Shown here: positions 13,831 to 27,336 of the stretch, piece after piece
How positions within the stretch are numbered: position 1 is the first letter of the stretch
Layout of the letters: every line of letters starts with the position of its first letter
Assembly (NCBI GenBank): GCA_914767715.1
Contig: OU612071.1
Location: 7,547,493 to 7,611,492, forward strand
Length of the DNA stretch: 64,000 bases
Source: Membranipora membranacea
Taxonomy: Eukaryota > Bryozoa > Gymnolaemata > Cheilostomatida > Membraniporidae
Direction of reading: 5' to 3'
Program-made: the position numbers and the translations under genes
The notes under the pieces: model-generated
Databases searched by the model: none
The model's input: the letters and a program-made list of their open reading frames with translations, nothing else
What the model was told of the DNA's origin: nothing

Positions 13831-14659
13831 ATTGTATTGAAGTTGGAGCAGTAGAGTATTTGAAATAGTCAGTGATTTATGGAGCAATACAAAAGCAGTT
13901 TCCACATGGACGATGGCTGATTTGAAAGGGAAGTGTATAATCTCAAAAAATCTAATTTTAAGATTTTCATGTTTTCTTTTTTGATAAATAATCACTTTGA
14001 ATTTTGGATAAATTTTAATGTGTGAGAAAATATAAATAATAATAACCCTGAAGAGATCTAAGTGAAATAATTAAGAACTCTATTAGTTTTTATTTGAGAG
14101 TCTTTGGGAGTTGTAGCTAATCTAGGTTTTTCTGTTTGTTTACTTCCCTTGGGGGCAGGTGTGATTTAGCCCCCCCATCAGTGATTAGAGTGGTGATTCA
14201 TGGTGCATATAGTGGCTAGTTCACTACATATGTGTATAGAAGATCCTCAATGAGTTTCATTGACAAGAGAATTGTTGTTGAGTTCTACTTTAAGGCATAC
14301 AAAAAGTAACTGGAAATCCAAAAGGAGCTGATTCTGACATGGATTATTCAATTATTGTGTTTTTAGGCCATGTATTTAGCTTTCTAGGGGGGGGGGCAGA
14401 GCGCCCCTGCCTCCCTTAGAACTACGACCCTGAAAGACAACCAAGAGAAGGACTGCGGTTAAATTGACTAACAAATCAATATGAAAGATTGGCTCATCTT
14501 TAATCCCTTTGATGACGTAGTATGTCTAATGATTTATTGCCTGAGTGCAGTTCAATGATATAAAATATTTGTGACAATTGACACATTAAACTTCATGTCA
14601 CCATTTTAATAACTTATTGCAGTTAATGGACACTTCCAATGATTTTTTTTTCAGACTTT

Positions 14660-14810
14660 TATATAATCACTAATTTTTAATATATTTTTATTAATATACT
14701 ATTATATAAATAATACATAATAATATTAGTATATTATTAATAATATAATACTATATTAATATATTATTAAAATTAATTATAATAATATATTATTAATCAC
14801 TAATACTTGG
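14660..14810. repeat. AT-only tract bounded by short direct repeats
   Basis: A run of TTAATATATTA-type words bounded by AATCACTAAT at about 14666 and again at about 14793. It may be a simple-sequence expansion or an AT-rich inserted element. Confidence 0.6.
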
Positions 14811-16907
14811 TACGCTCACCAAGTGTGAAAATACCGTAGTCAAAATCCTAACATTCTTCAACACGGTTGGATGCCATATTGTCTGACACTCACCAAAATG
14901 TCTGTTATCAAACTCTCAGTCCCAGTAGACTGTATTAGTAATTTATTATTAGTTTTGACCCGGCAGCTTTTTAAATTGAGTGAACATTTGGGAGTGTGAG
15001 ACCCGAACACACAACACAAAGACTCAAGTAAAGAATCTAAAGATTTATATATTTATATATATATATACATATTGCATTATGTGTTATAATCATGTGTTAT
15101 AATCATGTGTTATCTTCTATTATGGTGTGTGATATTCATCATTGTCACAATAAATTTGTTTTGTTATCTCACTGTTCAATGACGATTGTATCGAACTCAG
15201 CCTGATAGAAAAAACTCATTTTCATTACCTTTAAAGGATACCTGCAGACCAAACCATTCTATAGTCAGGTAAAGCGTACATCTGTATTCATTCTGCATTT
15301 CAATTCTCATGGTGTCCAATATTTTTACCCAAAGGGATCGAATCTAGTCACAGAGAGAAATGTCAAACAAGTTTCAACTTTGTGAGCATAAGGTATATTG
15401 TCGCTGCATGAGTTAGCTCTCCTTGTACAAGTAGAACCCAACTCCTTTTTCTTGTGGTTTCTACTCTTTGATAACACATAGCACAATTGACTAAGCTAAA
15501 GGTTGCTTTCTAGCCCTTATGACATCACACAGCCATAGGCATATGATCATAAATGAAAAAACTGAAGAAAATTGATAGAATTGACAAATAATTTTGGAAT
15601 CGTGTGCACCTACCAATAGACAGCACAACTCAAAATATGCACAAAATTTTTAACAATCCAGTGGTGAAAAAAAATAATGCCCACTCAAATTAAACTTCAT
15701 CTCATTATATTGCCAATTTTTAGTCCAAGTGTAGTATGGGAAAATTTTTAGCATTAAAACCTTAGCAATAGAACTCATCTTCACATTCCTTTTACAGGTA
15801 GATATTCAGATATTATGACTGGAAGCCAAACTGTCACACAAAAAAGTGCAAGGCACCTCAGGAGAGCCCTAGGACCTAGATAACTAGAGAGATGTAACAT
15901 TCTGTAGGCTTTGCCAGAAAATGATAAGATAAGAATTATTTCAAAACCCTCTACAGAAAGATTTTGAGAAATCGTTATGATGGAGTAGTTTGGCAATAAT
16001 GAGCATGAATAAAAGTCATGAAAGTAAAAATAAAATGGTGAGGTGAATCATTGCAAACATTAAATGTAATTATGAAACGTATTTGATGTAAAAGCTATTC
16101 ACATAATTAGTGGTTCGGCAGACAGGGGTGTATGCGTGTCATCTCGCTCTTAGAGATCGTGTACAGGTGTTTTAATGTCAAAGAGTGGATGGTCAATTCT
16201 GTTCATGATCTTGAGATAGTGGCTACTGCTCAAGTCAGTTGAATATGTCTCTATTGTCGGCAGCTAGAGCATCGGGACTGTTGCAGTAGGATAATAGTTG
16301 AGCCACTTATGATATGAGGGACTTGTTTGAAGTTACCATTACTTTAGATCTTCAGTTCATAACTTTTAAAAGTTGTCCAGTATCAGTCAGAGACCATCAG
16401 GGTCAGTCAGAGTGGAAATCATCAAAAATTCAAACTAAATGAGCCCAGTTTTATTTTCATCAAGAGAGAGGACAACTCTCATCAAATGAAAATTTCGACT
16501 ATTAACTAGCCAATATGTTGCCACCAATCAGAATCAGCACATTTGCTAACTGTTGACACATTTCCAGCCTTTCATCACACAATGAAAGTTGTAAGCCTAA
16601 ATCCTACTGAATTAGTCTCCTCAAGGAGACCTCTAGTGTGCGTTCCTGGAATCCACTCAGAGGATAATGCCTAGATCTGATGAGTCCTGACATTTTGAGG
16701 TCAACCGTAACGATTTCATTAATGTTAAATTAAGTTCAATTCAGAATTGACAATACAATTGGGAATTGTGGGCGCTTACTAATATATTTGACAACTCCGG
16801 ATGTTTTCAAGAACAACTTGCAGGATTATCAATTTATAGCGTGAAACGTGGTAGAGCATGTTGCAGTGGCGTATATTAGCACTCACGGCCCACGGATTCC
16901 CGTGAGT

Positions 16908-16990
16908 GGCTGAATAGCTCAGTGTGTAGAGCGTCCGCCTAATAATCACTGTTAATAAGATTTTTGTGGGTTCAAATCCCATCTTGGACA
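16908..16990 (+). repeat. tRNA-like element
   Basis: The A-box region TAGCTCAGTGTGTAGAGC and B box GGTTCAAATCC are well preserved, with a T-arm GTGGG...CCCAT. It ends ATCTTGGACA plus a long T run, nearly the same 3' end as the elements at 2603 and 54042. The acceptor stem pairs poorly and the anticodon arm is irregular, so it reads as a tRNA-derived repeat or pseudogene. Confidence 0.6.
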
Positions 16991-18005
16991 GTTTTTTTTT
17001 CAAATGGGTGCTTTATAACTGGAGCATTTTTACCGTAATCTTCTACTGCTATTGAGTTGTTTTCTGAAAGTACCCAACAGCTCAGTGAGCTATTGAAATA
17101 CCTCTCTGCTTGCACTATTTTGCTACCGATATGCAAAAATTTGCGTGGTGGGAGGGCGCTTAAGCGCCCCTCCAACACCCACCCCGCCACGCCTACGGCG
17201 TGTGGATCGAGCTGCGCCCGATTATTATGCTCATCTCTGAAAAGTCAGTGAGTGAATTTTTTTAGAATATACGCCCCTGGCATGTTGTATCCAGCTTTAA
17301 GTTCTTGGTGTCTCAGAGAAGAGCAAGATAAATTTTCAGAGATAATAATATACTGGAGCCTAGCAACTTATCCTCCAAGTCATTTGACAACAATACTAAA
17401 GGCCAATTTGTCACAATCAAAGGCTGAAACTGAAATATAAGGATGACAAGAGCACAAAAGACAAGTTCTAGCATTAAAGCAGTCACAGGCCATTATAGTA
17501 CAGCAAATGTAATCAATATGTTAATTACTAATAGTCAACTGCTCTAATTGTCTACACACCATGCTACGGCCCGCTTCCTCGTTACAAATAGTTTTAGATC
17601 AGGAAGTCAAAGAATGGCTGTATCAACAGACCCTATGGTATAATGAACCAGTCATTCAAGTTATGTTATTTGTGGATATACCAGAAATGCATCGTCAATC
17701 ATGACTCAATAATGGCTGGTACGATAGCCCTATAATTTACTTACATAATTACAGCACTGTCATAACAGCAATTTGTTCGCTATAGAACCATAAGTGATGG
17801 AAAGTCACAATGACTTTATTACATCAGAATACAACATAATATATAGGTTATCAAAAATAGTTTTCATTTCATGAGACAATTGCTGACAGGAAAAAAAAAA
17901 CTTCGGGATAATAATGGTAATATCAGCTTATTTACAAATAAAGTAACTCGCAGTCGGCTGCTAGTTAAATTATGTAAGTGTCCTTGACTTTCCAAGTGGA
18001 TGAAC

Positions 18006-20732
18006 TTATGCTACGGCCTGTTGCTCCATTGCTCCTAAAAGCTCCTGCTCATAAGATGTTATGAGATGAATAGTTGGTTTGAAACTTCCCTTTCCAGCTG
18101 CAAAGACGACTGGTTCTCCCTGGACAACTCTTGTTTGGATAAGCTTGCCAGTCTCAGGGTCCTTGCTGGCTATGATGATGACAACATTGGACACGTCCTT
18201 AAGGTTAGGGAGGATGTGGTTGACTGCAAAGCACACTGCCATATTTGGATGTTGCATGCAGTTGCCGCATACCTCTTGGGTCCATCTACTAAGAACACCT
18301 CTTTGACCAATGTAGTGAAGCTTGTCAGCCTTTTTGTAGAAGGCTTGCACTAAAAACGATCCGTCGACGCTGTTCTTGTTTATGTTCTTCACACTCAGGA
18401 AGTTTCTGACTCTGAATCTGTCTCGCCCAAGCTTGACAAACGCAGGCTCATCTTCACCTTTGTCAGTCAACTTGTACTGCAGAGGAACGATTGGGGACTC
18501 AGGAGTAGCAGGAGCAAAATGGGTACTATCGAAAGACACAACCAGAGGCTTCTTGGCAGCTTGAACTGCATTCTCCAATTTTGGGACCATATCTTCCCAG
18601 GATTTGCCTTCAAGCTCAACAAACTTATGGGTGGTGGCGCTGGCTGGCCATGCCTCTTGGTCAAGGGATCCAATCGAGTACTCATAGCCCAGTTTCTCAA
18701 TATTGAAGCAGTCGGAGGATGTCATGAGTGCTCCTGTTAAAACATTGGTATAGGGGTGAAGGGCTGTCTGGAAGTTCAGCTGCTGCCCAGGAGTTTGGTA
18801 AGGAGTCGGGCCTTGGCCAGCATTAGTCAAACCGGTGTCAGTAGATGACTCTTCAAGAGGAATACTGGTAGTGTGTCCCCATTTCTTCTGCCAGACCCAG
18901 AACATACGATCCACATTACAATGATGCATGAAAAAACACGGATCGAATGCAGCTGTTTCATTTTCACCCATGTCCCCATTGGCTCCACCAATCAAACCGA
19001 AATACATGATATTTCCATCATCATCAACCTTGACACTGCCATCCTCCTGAACAAAGGGCTGAGAAAAACCTCCAACAGACAGATGGATCTCATTGTGAGC
19101 CTGCTCCAGACAAAACTGGGAACCTGCAGATGAGGAAGTGTTGGAGAACTTGTTATAGGAGGACACCTCTAGAGCTTTCTTGTACTCATCTGAGATGCTG
19201 TTGTAGGTGCCTATCTTGACTCCAACTCCCCCTTCAGTTAGCCAATAGCGAACATTTGCAGCAAGCATTGTATCAGGATCTGTGTTGAGGCCATCGATAT
19301 ACTGATTGTGTTTATCAGCAGTATCTTTTGCAGCAGTAGGGTTTGATATACCGGAAAAGGGATAGCGAACAGTGGTATAGCCCTTGGGTTTGACATAATA
19401 CTTAGCATTAGCATCAGGATTGTCCGCTTCTGCGGGTTCAGTGATTGCTTCAGGAAGAGTGAAATTTAGCAAAGGGTTTGGAATGCCAGAGACACCATCA
19501 ATAGTGATGGTTTTCTCTAAGAGAAGAGGGGGCAACCCAGAGGTGATGTTTGCCTCACTGGTCTGGTCCCAATATGGCAACATGACATCACCACCTGGTA
19601 CCGCTGCCTGCAAAGATTGCTCCAACTTTAAACAATAGAGTCTGTGCCATGTTGGGAAAAGAACGTTGCCATGCTGGCAATAGCCATCCCATGCAGCGTT
19701 GCCTTCATCATTTGGTGGGATCTGATAAGGAGGGACCTGCCGTTTCTTGTAGGGCATTCCATGATAAGAGGCAATAGACCAAAAAGAAGACGGGTTGTCT
19801 GCAGGTAGTTCCTTCACGATCTTCAGAGCTTTCAGGAAGTCATTCTTCTTCTGCGAGTTCTCAGCAATCTCAAGCTCTCTCAGTGATAAACGTGTCTTCA
19901 CTCTACAACATATCAGAAATGGATATCAGCAATTCAGATTACCAATATTTAGGTTATGTTTTTTTTTCATCAAAATTGTATTTTTATTCTCTTGTAATGG
20001 TTGTCTTTCCAAAATAACAAGGAAGACAACTTCGGCGTAAGTAAATCCTTCATTTTTTCGATGGGAGGTGTACAAAAAACTTGTCAACTCTTGCAAATGA
20101 CAAGTTGTCCCCTCATAAAACTGAGTAGAAAAGTCTATGAAATCACGGGATCAATTTGGTCGGAAGATCAAAATCCTGATAACTGTGAGATATAAAAAGT
20201 GTCCCCTTGAAAAGATAACTCTTGTAAGATCTCAAGTTTTCCACTTATCCTATCCAAATTGAGTAACTATTTCTACCCAATTGCAATCGATGTGCTCTAT
20301 TCCTCACCATCCACCAATTGAATGAAATAACTTGTTTTCAATACTATTCAGTGCATTGAATATTGATTAAAGTCCTTTAACAACAAAAAAATAAAGAACT
20401 GCTGAGGCTGGAGAAAATAATTAACAGACATGATGATATTGGGTTTTTTTATAGGAAATGTCTGCGTTTTTTGATGGAAAAAGTTGTCAATAAATTTTAG
20501 GTACAGACAACTATCGTAAACTAATGTTACAGTAGCTTTGTTAACCTAAAATCAACAAACAGAGTAGTTGACACAATGCAGGAATGCCCAATAGTTTGAT
20601 CATTTTGCCTGCATCAAAAGTTGCCCCCCTCCCCCCTCAAATGGAGCAAATCAAAGGTACGGAAAATGGGATCGACCTAAATATAGCAATTGCTTTGTGT
20701 TAAGCTTACGCAGTTGGTGGATTGATAGACAT
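18006..20732 (-). CDS. tyrosinase (type-3 copper oxidase), intracellular
   Basis: Two coding exons on the minus strand: 20710-20732 (ATG, MSINPPT) and 18006-19902. They join in phase (GC|A) to give about 639 residues. CuA ligands: His55 (SYHGMP), His85 (YCQHGN) and His94 (FPTWHR). Cys83 two before His85 resembles the Cys-x-His thioether bridge of fungal tyrosinases and molluscan haemocyanins. CuB ligands: His277 and His281 (QAHNEIH) and the HHCNVDR histidines at 334/335. The C-terminal 250 residues form a beta-rich cap-like region. The enzyme should hydroxylate monophenols and oxidise catechols to quinones. No signal peptide or membrane segment is visible, so it is probably cytosolic or released as a proenzyme. 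The intron (19903-20709) has GTAAGC..TAG ends. All motif residues are intact. Confidence 0.93.
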
Positions 20733-21439
20733 GACAGATTCGGCCTGTTAGTACAACTAAGTAGTGGAAACTTTGTCTTCTTGTCTTGTCTTCTTGTCAC
20801 CTTCACCTGGAAGTAGATAATTAAATGGAATTAGAATTATTCAGAAAGATAAATTAAATATGGTCTACACAGCCAGTATTGGACAGCTGTCTCTGCATGT
20901 ATTTGGAAGTTGACAAAGTATACCTCAAATCAAAAAATTATATGAAAATGAAAAAGAGAACTTTATGATCCAAATTGGCAGAAAACGGAGAGGAGGTCAA
21001 AACATATGGGAGACAATTGAAATTTAGATGCGAGCTACAAGTTGTAGCAATTATTGTTTTGTGTCGGCTTGCTGCTCAAGTCAAAGGACGGCAGGATGAC
21101 CAGTACGGCAGAGCTTCTGCCTGCCAACGCAAGTAGGCCTACCAATGACCATGATTAACAGTACAAAGACAAAGTCAGGGTTTCAGAATCAAATTCAAGC
21201 CACAAATTCACAGAGCAGCTAAGATGTCATCAGTCCCCAGAGTGAACAATCCGAAAAAAATACCCCAAAGTTATTAAACTAATTTTTCCACTGCAAACAA
21301 ATTCAAGTACATGTTAGTAACTCCAAAAAGAAGGACAGAAAAAAAGTTATTAGCTCTATGCATACAAGAAGAACTTGCATTGTCGAAATAAATCAACCAA
21401 CCTTGTTGTTGTGCAGTCTACAGTGCTGGTAGTTTCCCC

Positions 21440-21493
21440 TTGCTAGCTAAGTGCCTTCTGAGATCTAAGCTTCCTGACCTCAGTATTTATATA
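21440..21493 (-). promoter_or_regulatory. candidate TATA promoter and 5' UTR of tyrosinase
   Basis: The minus strand has TATATAAATA at 21484-21493. Downstream sequence runs to ACAACAACAAG with a following GT (about 21404), compatible with a short 5' non-coding exon. It lies about 0.75 kb upstream of the tyrosinase ATG with no other gene between. Start site inferred only. Confidence 0.45.
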
Positions 21494-21893
21494 GTCTATC
21501 AGGGTGTCTGATCTCACTTCCCGGTAGGCATTAGTGATTTAGAGTAAAGTCAAAATATTATGTCATAGTGTTACTCATCACAACACAGTGTGTTTCCTCA
21601 TAGCTTTGTGGCTTGCGGTAATGACATGCTTGGATGATTTGGCTTGACAGGCTGTAATTAATTATGCAAACAAGAATTGTCACAAGAGTGTGTGGTAAGA
21701 GTTAAACGCACTTTGTGTACTTTGCTTAAAATTTAGAGAGGATATGTAAATTGTCATGCACACATGATTCCAGTGATAAATATGTTAATGAAATGCTAAC
21801 GGTGACTCAAAAATGGACAGTACGTTGTGCTTCCCAAATAAAACAAAAATAATACTATCATTCCCTTATGTTACTGCGAGCAGAAATTCAATG

Positions 21894-21966
21894 TTTTATT
21901 GTATGAAACAATATATTTGTTTCATACAATAAAACAATAAAACAATAAAACAATAAAACAATAAAA
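21894..21966. repeat. palindrome plus AAAACAAT minisatellite
   Basis: TTTTATTGTATGAAACA and TGTTTCATACAATAAAA form perfect 17-base arms around seven bases. The right arm continues into several AATAAAAC units. Confidence 0.85.
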
Positions 21967-22798
21967 ATAGTTCCTCAAAAGCGGATAAGTTGACTGTAGT
22001 TTTTTTAAGGAATCTGATATTGTCATGCGATAATACAAATGGATCAAAAGGTGCTCCAGTTAAAATGGGACTAAAAATATTTCATATAACCTAATTGATT
22101 TCCAGTCCCTCCCATGAAGCATCAGGGTCTAAATTTATTGGATATTTGTGCTTCAAATCTGCCAAGGGAAGACTCTGTAATCGGTCGATCATATGATAGA
22201 CATACTGTCTTGCTAAGTAGATATTTCAAGTCACTTTCGCAGTGCCAAAGTCTATCATTGGAGCAGTGTCTAATATTTGAATTAATTTGCATTTGGCAAC
22301 TCAGTTTTGTCTTCAGACTGGGAAAAAATCTTTGTGCAGACTTGTGATACAGCAAGCTGTGTGCAATTTGCATAATGATTGTTATTACAGTATGACACAA
22401 AAATATGAAAGAAGCTGCGACATCTCTTCCCAGTGCGACCTCGCTTTGGTTTAAAATTGCTGACTGTGCGAGAAGATGTTTTGTGTCGAGACTATGTTTT
22501 TCATGCTAGGCCTCTTAATTTTCTTGGCAGTTGGCCAATCCTTGTTACAATGCTGGCTCCATTGTTGGCATGGGGTTATATTTAAACATTATGTGTTGGC
22601 TCAACAGGTGAGCATGCTTGCTATTCAATGCCAGGCGATTGGTGCTGCAGGAGTTTGGGTTTCGACTCAACTCGACTTGTGAGGCTTTCAAGGATGATTG
22701 TACCAGCCTCCAGCACTCTTGGGTGCTATGACACCTCTCCATGAAGTTATATTCATGGCATCCACTGAGTAGAAGAAAACACACCAAGGGGATTCCGC

Positions 22799-23773
22799 AT
22801 CAAAATGCCATGGTCAAAATGCCATTGGGACAAAATGCCATATAAATGCTATATAATGCCACGGCCACAATCCCACGGGTGATCACGCCACTGCACACTA
22901 TACCAATGCCAAAATACCAGTTCTACAAAACACCAGTTGTGTCAAAATACCAGACAACGGACAATATCCCAAATAACATTGCTACATAATGCCAAAATAT
23001 GAAACCAATGTAGATCAACCCACGCTGTATTTCTTTGTTAGTCATAATACAGCTGCTAGTTGCTTGGTTAGAGTAGGAGGTGGTTCAGCTGTTTATAGCC
23101 GTCTCCTTCACTGTTCAAGTCTCAAAGTTTCTTCGTTTGAATTTTGATGATTTCTTGGGTTTGCTGGGCCCCGTGCGTACTGTTTTGTGTTGCAGAAATT
23201 GCAGCCAAGTACTGTGCCGCCAACTCTGTGGGATATGGCAAAATAATTGACTCTCTAAATTGCACCAACTTCATATGAAAAAAACTTGGTAATAATCCAG
23301 AGTCATTGTCATATTGTTCTAGAGAATAATTGGGAAATATTTGTTACAAGTCACTAGCTCTCAGTTTGTGAACCCCAACAAATTCCAGATATCATCAAAA
23401 TTGAACGGAGAAACTTTATAACCTGCACGGTGTAGGAGACGGCTCTAAACAGCTGACCCACCTCCTATTCAGACCGACCAACTCAACTCAACTCAATTGT
23501 AATACAACTAACACACAAAACAATACAGCCTTTGGTACATATTTTGGCATTATTGGCTATGGTATTTTGGGCTATGGGATGTTGTCCCACATGGTATTAT
23601 GTCTAATCCATTGGTATTTTGACACAACTGACGTTTTGTACAATTGTTATTTTGGCATTGGTATAGTGTGCAGTGGTGTTATTACCTATGGCATTATGGC
23701 CATGGCATTTTGGCAATGGGATTATGTCACTGGCATTTTGTCCCAATGGCATTTTGACCATGGCATCATGGCC
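22799..23773. mobile_element. roughly 1 kb fold-back element with CAAAATGCCAT subrepeats
   Basis: The left arm begins ATGCCATGGTCAAAATGCC and the right arm ends with its complement (CATTTTGACCATGGCAT). Complementarity continues inward to about 23168 and 23372, leaving a spacer of about 200 bases. The outer arms consist of degenerate 10-14 bp units around CAAAATGCCAT. The inner arms include GGAGGTGG...CAGCTGTTTATAGCCGTCTCC and its complement. This is the build of a fold-back transposon; no protein is encoded. Confidence 0.85.
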
Positions 23774-24199
23774 GGGTACATGGCATTATTGGCACTACAT
23801 TTGTATTTTCAACTCATCCACTATATTACATATTTTCAACCAACTTTTTTCATTGCTAACCCAAAGCTCAAACCTTGATTAATCTAGGAATTAGGTCTTC
23901 TTTGTGGCTCTGTTTTTTCTCGTTTATCAGATCTGCATACATTTTCATCCAAATCTTCCCAATTCTGACCAATTTTCAACAGGCCTCATACTCAAGAAGG
24001 AAGGCTGCCACAGCAGTTTCTGTGGCTGAGGTATTTTTTACTGAGATTGCCGCACCCTGCTTTTCAATGCATGGAACATCGGCTTGGCTACCAGTCCAAC
24101 TCATTCAATGTATGAGTATTATTAGGCCTTACATCAAACAACAGTTTAGTGTTGAAATTAAGCTGAGGTGATGGTGACATAGCGGCACACATTTCCCCT

Positions 24200-25770
24200 C
24201 ACGTTGCGGAAGTTATGACAGATACAAGTTGTCAACTGAAGCACATGATTACTGGTTATGCAGCCATTTTCGGCTCCACCAACTTGAATCCATTTTCTGT
24301 CCTACTTTATTTGATTAAATTCCTCAAATTACACGATAACCTTGTGCATATAAAGATGTCTCATAATGATTATAGAGAACCAGTGATTTTAATGAAACTT
24401 CCGTCTGAGTATCTATTTGCATACATTTATTAGAGCTCTCAGCTTTGTCATAAATTACTCAGCGTATTTATTATAGTTCAATATTCCAACATTCTCAGAA
24501 TGGAATTTGGCAAACACGTGCTAGATTTTGTCCTCATGTATATCTAGCAAGGAGATCATCCAAATTCAAGGAGGCATATCCAAATGTAATTGTGTCACCA
24601 GGATGACACATGAGCGAGTCATTGCCACAAAACTCTATGCAGTTATGTCGATGTTGCACTATGCTAAATATTTATTGTAAATTTGAGGCAAACATATCCT
24701 CTAAGCGCTAGTGAATTATTGCATCACTGTGTTGATGTTAATGAGCCATCAAAGCCTACCAAAAGACAAAAGCATATTATAGTCAGGCAGTTACTCATGG
24801 TAAAGTTGTGCAAGATTTGCATTGTAAAAAAATTCGATGCTCTACTTTGCATGAATTAATGTTTGTGGAAAGAGTGCCTTTCATAAGGAAAGGTAACTCA
24901 CAGTCTCAGCATTATGATGTCAGAGTCTCCCGGATGTGCAATACAAGGAACAAGCACTACTGGGAGACTGTGACATCATAATGCAGATAATGAGAGTTAC
25001 CTTTCCTCATGGAAGGCACTCTCTCAACCATCAATCATTCATGTCAAGTAGAGCATTGAATTTTTTTACACAACTTAATCATAAGTAAGAGCCTGACTAT
25101 AACATGGTTTTGTCTTCGGGTAGTTTTAAATTGTGCTATATAAATTTTGTTGCCACATCGGCTATAAATCGAGTATTACCAGCAGGAAAAGTAATGTGGT
25201 CACCTCTTTACTCATATCATCCTGTCAGGCTAGAGTATATTCAGATAAGGCCATCAAAGAGGTCCCTGAACTTTATTTTTATGTATATGACTGAAGATAC
25301 TAAGTTATTGGCTTTGTAGAAATCTTTGAATGAGACCAGGAACTGTGCGCTAATCATTTTTACACTGGTCTGATTACATTCCTTAAACTTCATTATAATT
25401 TTCTGTACTTAAACTTGTCTCATAAAAATTATAGAGAACCTGTGACTTCCGTCTTAGACTCGTTTTTTGATGTTGTAACCTGATATAAAGTCTTAACAGT
25501 AAATGACTCAACGTATTGGTAAAACTCTTATCCCTCACATAATTCTCAATAGACAAAAAGGTGCACATGTCCTTATATCCTCATATCTGGTTAGGTTTTC
25601 ATGGCAACCCTTTAAACTGGCACTATGAGATCACCAAATTACAAGGAAAATAGCCAAATGTAATGTAACATCAGCGTGGCATGAGTCATTGCAACAGAAC
25701 TCTATGCAGTTATTTCCTTGTATTAGCCTGTCTGGATTAAGCTTTAACAGATAAGGCCATCAAAGAGGAC
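24200..25770. repeat. diverged direct repeats around 24.3-24.7 and 25.3-25.75 kb
   Basis: Shared word order includes TCTCATAA.GATTATAGAGAACC, GAGATCA.CCAAATT.CAAGGA, CCAAATGTAAT, GAGTCATTGC.ACA and AACTCTATGCAGTTAT. A further partial copy of the 25.3 kb part (GACCAGGAA.TGTG) is at about 26970. GGCCATCAAAGAGG also recurs at 25249 and 25757. No coding potential was recognised. Confidence 0.65.
24777..25102. mobile_element. 326-bp inverted-repeat (MITE-like) element
   Basis: It starts TTATAGTCAGGC and ends GCCTGACTATAA. Matching arms run inward through AAGTTGTG, TGCTCTACTT, AGAGTGCCTT, GGAAAGGTAACTC and GCATTATGATGTCA to a short centre near 24935-24960. Arms are about 150 bases with small indels. 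Non-coding. Confidence 0.9.
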
Positions 25771-25788
25771 ACTGAATTATATGTTTAT

Positions 25789-26218
<430 letters not shown>

Positions 26219-26325
26219 TTTTTATTTCACATTCTGTATCATAAGGAGAAATGTTTAAGGATGATAAAAATGAATGTGTGTTAAGAAAAATTGTTTGAGA
26301 GACGCATAGAAAACGATGTTTCGCT

Positions 26326-26800
26326 TCATCGTACGACATCAGGTGGTCCATACTTCGTATTTAGGCGAGAGGATCGTTTCTCCAGATTAAAATTTACTCT
26401 ACTAAAAAGTGAATGTTTGTCATCTCCAGAAATCTTTAGAAAATGATTAACAGATAGTTTGTTGATAAAATAGTCTAGTGTGCACATATTTAGAACGGAC
26501 AGCATGATCTGGTAATCTAAGCACGGTAAAATAATTTTAATGGCTGCTTCTTGCACTTTCTCAAGTTTCGCTCTCATAGAATCTGATAATTGTGTATAAA
26601 AAACTTGAGAGGCATATGCTAAAACAGATCGAATATTAGCACAATAAAATAATTTAAGCCCATCATCATTCATACCCAATCGCTTGAGCTGTCTCATTAA
26701 AAACAATTTCGAACAACATTCTTCCACTAGAAATTCAACATGATCAATGAAAGTCAAAAAGTTGTCGAATAAAATGCCAAAAAATTTTAGCAGTACTAGA
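26326..26800 (-). mobile_element. LINE-type reverse transcriptase, C-terminal fragment
   Basis: On the minus strand an open frame reads FFGILFDNFLTFIDHVEFLV, followed by SKLFLMRQLKRLG, FYCANIRSVLAYASQVFY, LEKVQEAAIKIILP and a stop at 26326. This is the end of a non-LTR retrotransposon polymerase (LG..iD..L.f..H; lr.LkrlG; iRs.L.Ya; le.vQ..a.kii). An in-frame stop lies just upstream (near 26815), and the catalytic motifs are absent. It is a 5'-truncated dead insertion abutting the microsatellite. Confidence 0.82.
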
Positions 26801-27336
26801 TGGTTCTATACTAAAATATTGTCGTCTAATTGTAGAGGGTCACGATGCTCGACCTGGTGGTTCAGGTGAAAGTTTATAACATATTTATAACAGTATTTAG
26901 CCGCATGCTGTTTTTCTCTGACTCAAGATGCTAAGTTAATTGTTATCAAATTTTCTAGAATTCTTTGGAATATGACCAGGAAATGTGTGCTTACATTTTA
27001 TACCGCTAATATATTACCTTTTCCAACATCTACTTTTTTGTTTTTGCTTACCCCAAACAACAAAAAAGTAGTTTCCATGTGACAAGGTTACCAAAATATA
27101 GCTTGTTGTTTCACTATGGCAAAACACAAGCCATATTGTTGACATTTAAAGCATCATATTCTACAAAATTACCAAGCTATCCACAAAATTTCATTGCCAA
27201 GAGCCAATTTTAAAAATGACATCATGTGTGTTATGTAAGTGCAGTCATGGATCAAAACTCTGACCCGGCGTGCTAATAGACTCTGAATTAGTTTTTGTGA
27301 TATTCACCAAAATTCTCAGGAAAGGTGAATAGTGGT

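Larger units (their letters stand above)
13831..18005. other. gene-poor stretch, 4.2 kb
   Basis: No convincing coding exon on either strand. It contains an AT-only tract (14660-14810), a tRNA-like element (16908-16990), a GC-rich patch at about 17140-17220 (an inverted gggcgcttaagcgccc core) and otherwise unremarkable AT-rich DNA. Confidence 0.5.

Noticed and set aside
18066-19638. Plus-strand frames opposite the tyrosinase
   Set aside because: Shadows of the tyrosinase exon; no independent motifs or splice signals.
21894-21966. CRISPR-like array from repeated AATAAAAC units
   Set aside because: The units are contiguous with no spacers, and the genome is eukaryotic; it is a minisatellite next to a palindrome.
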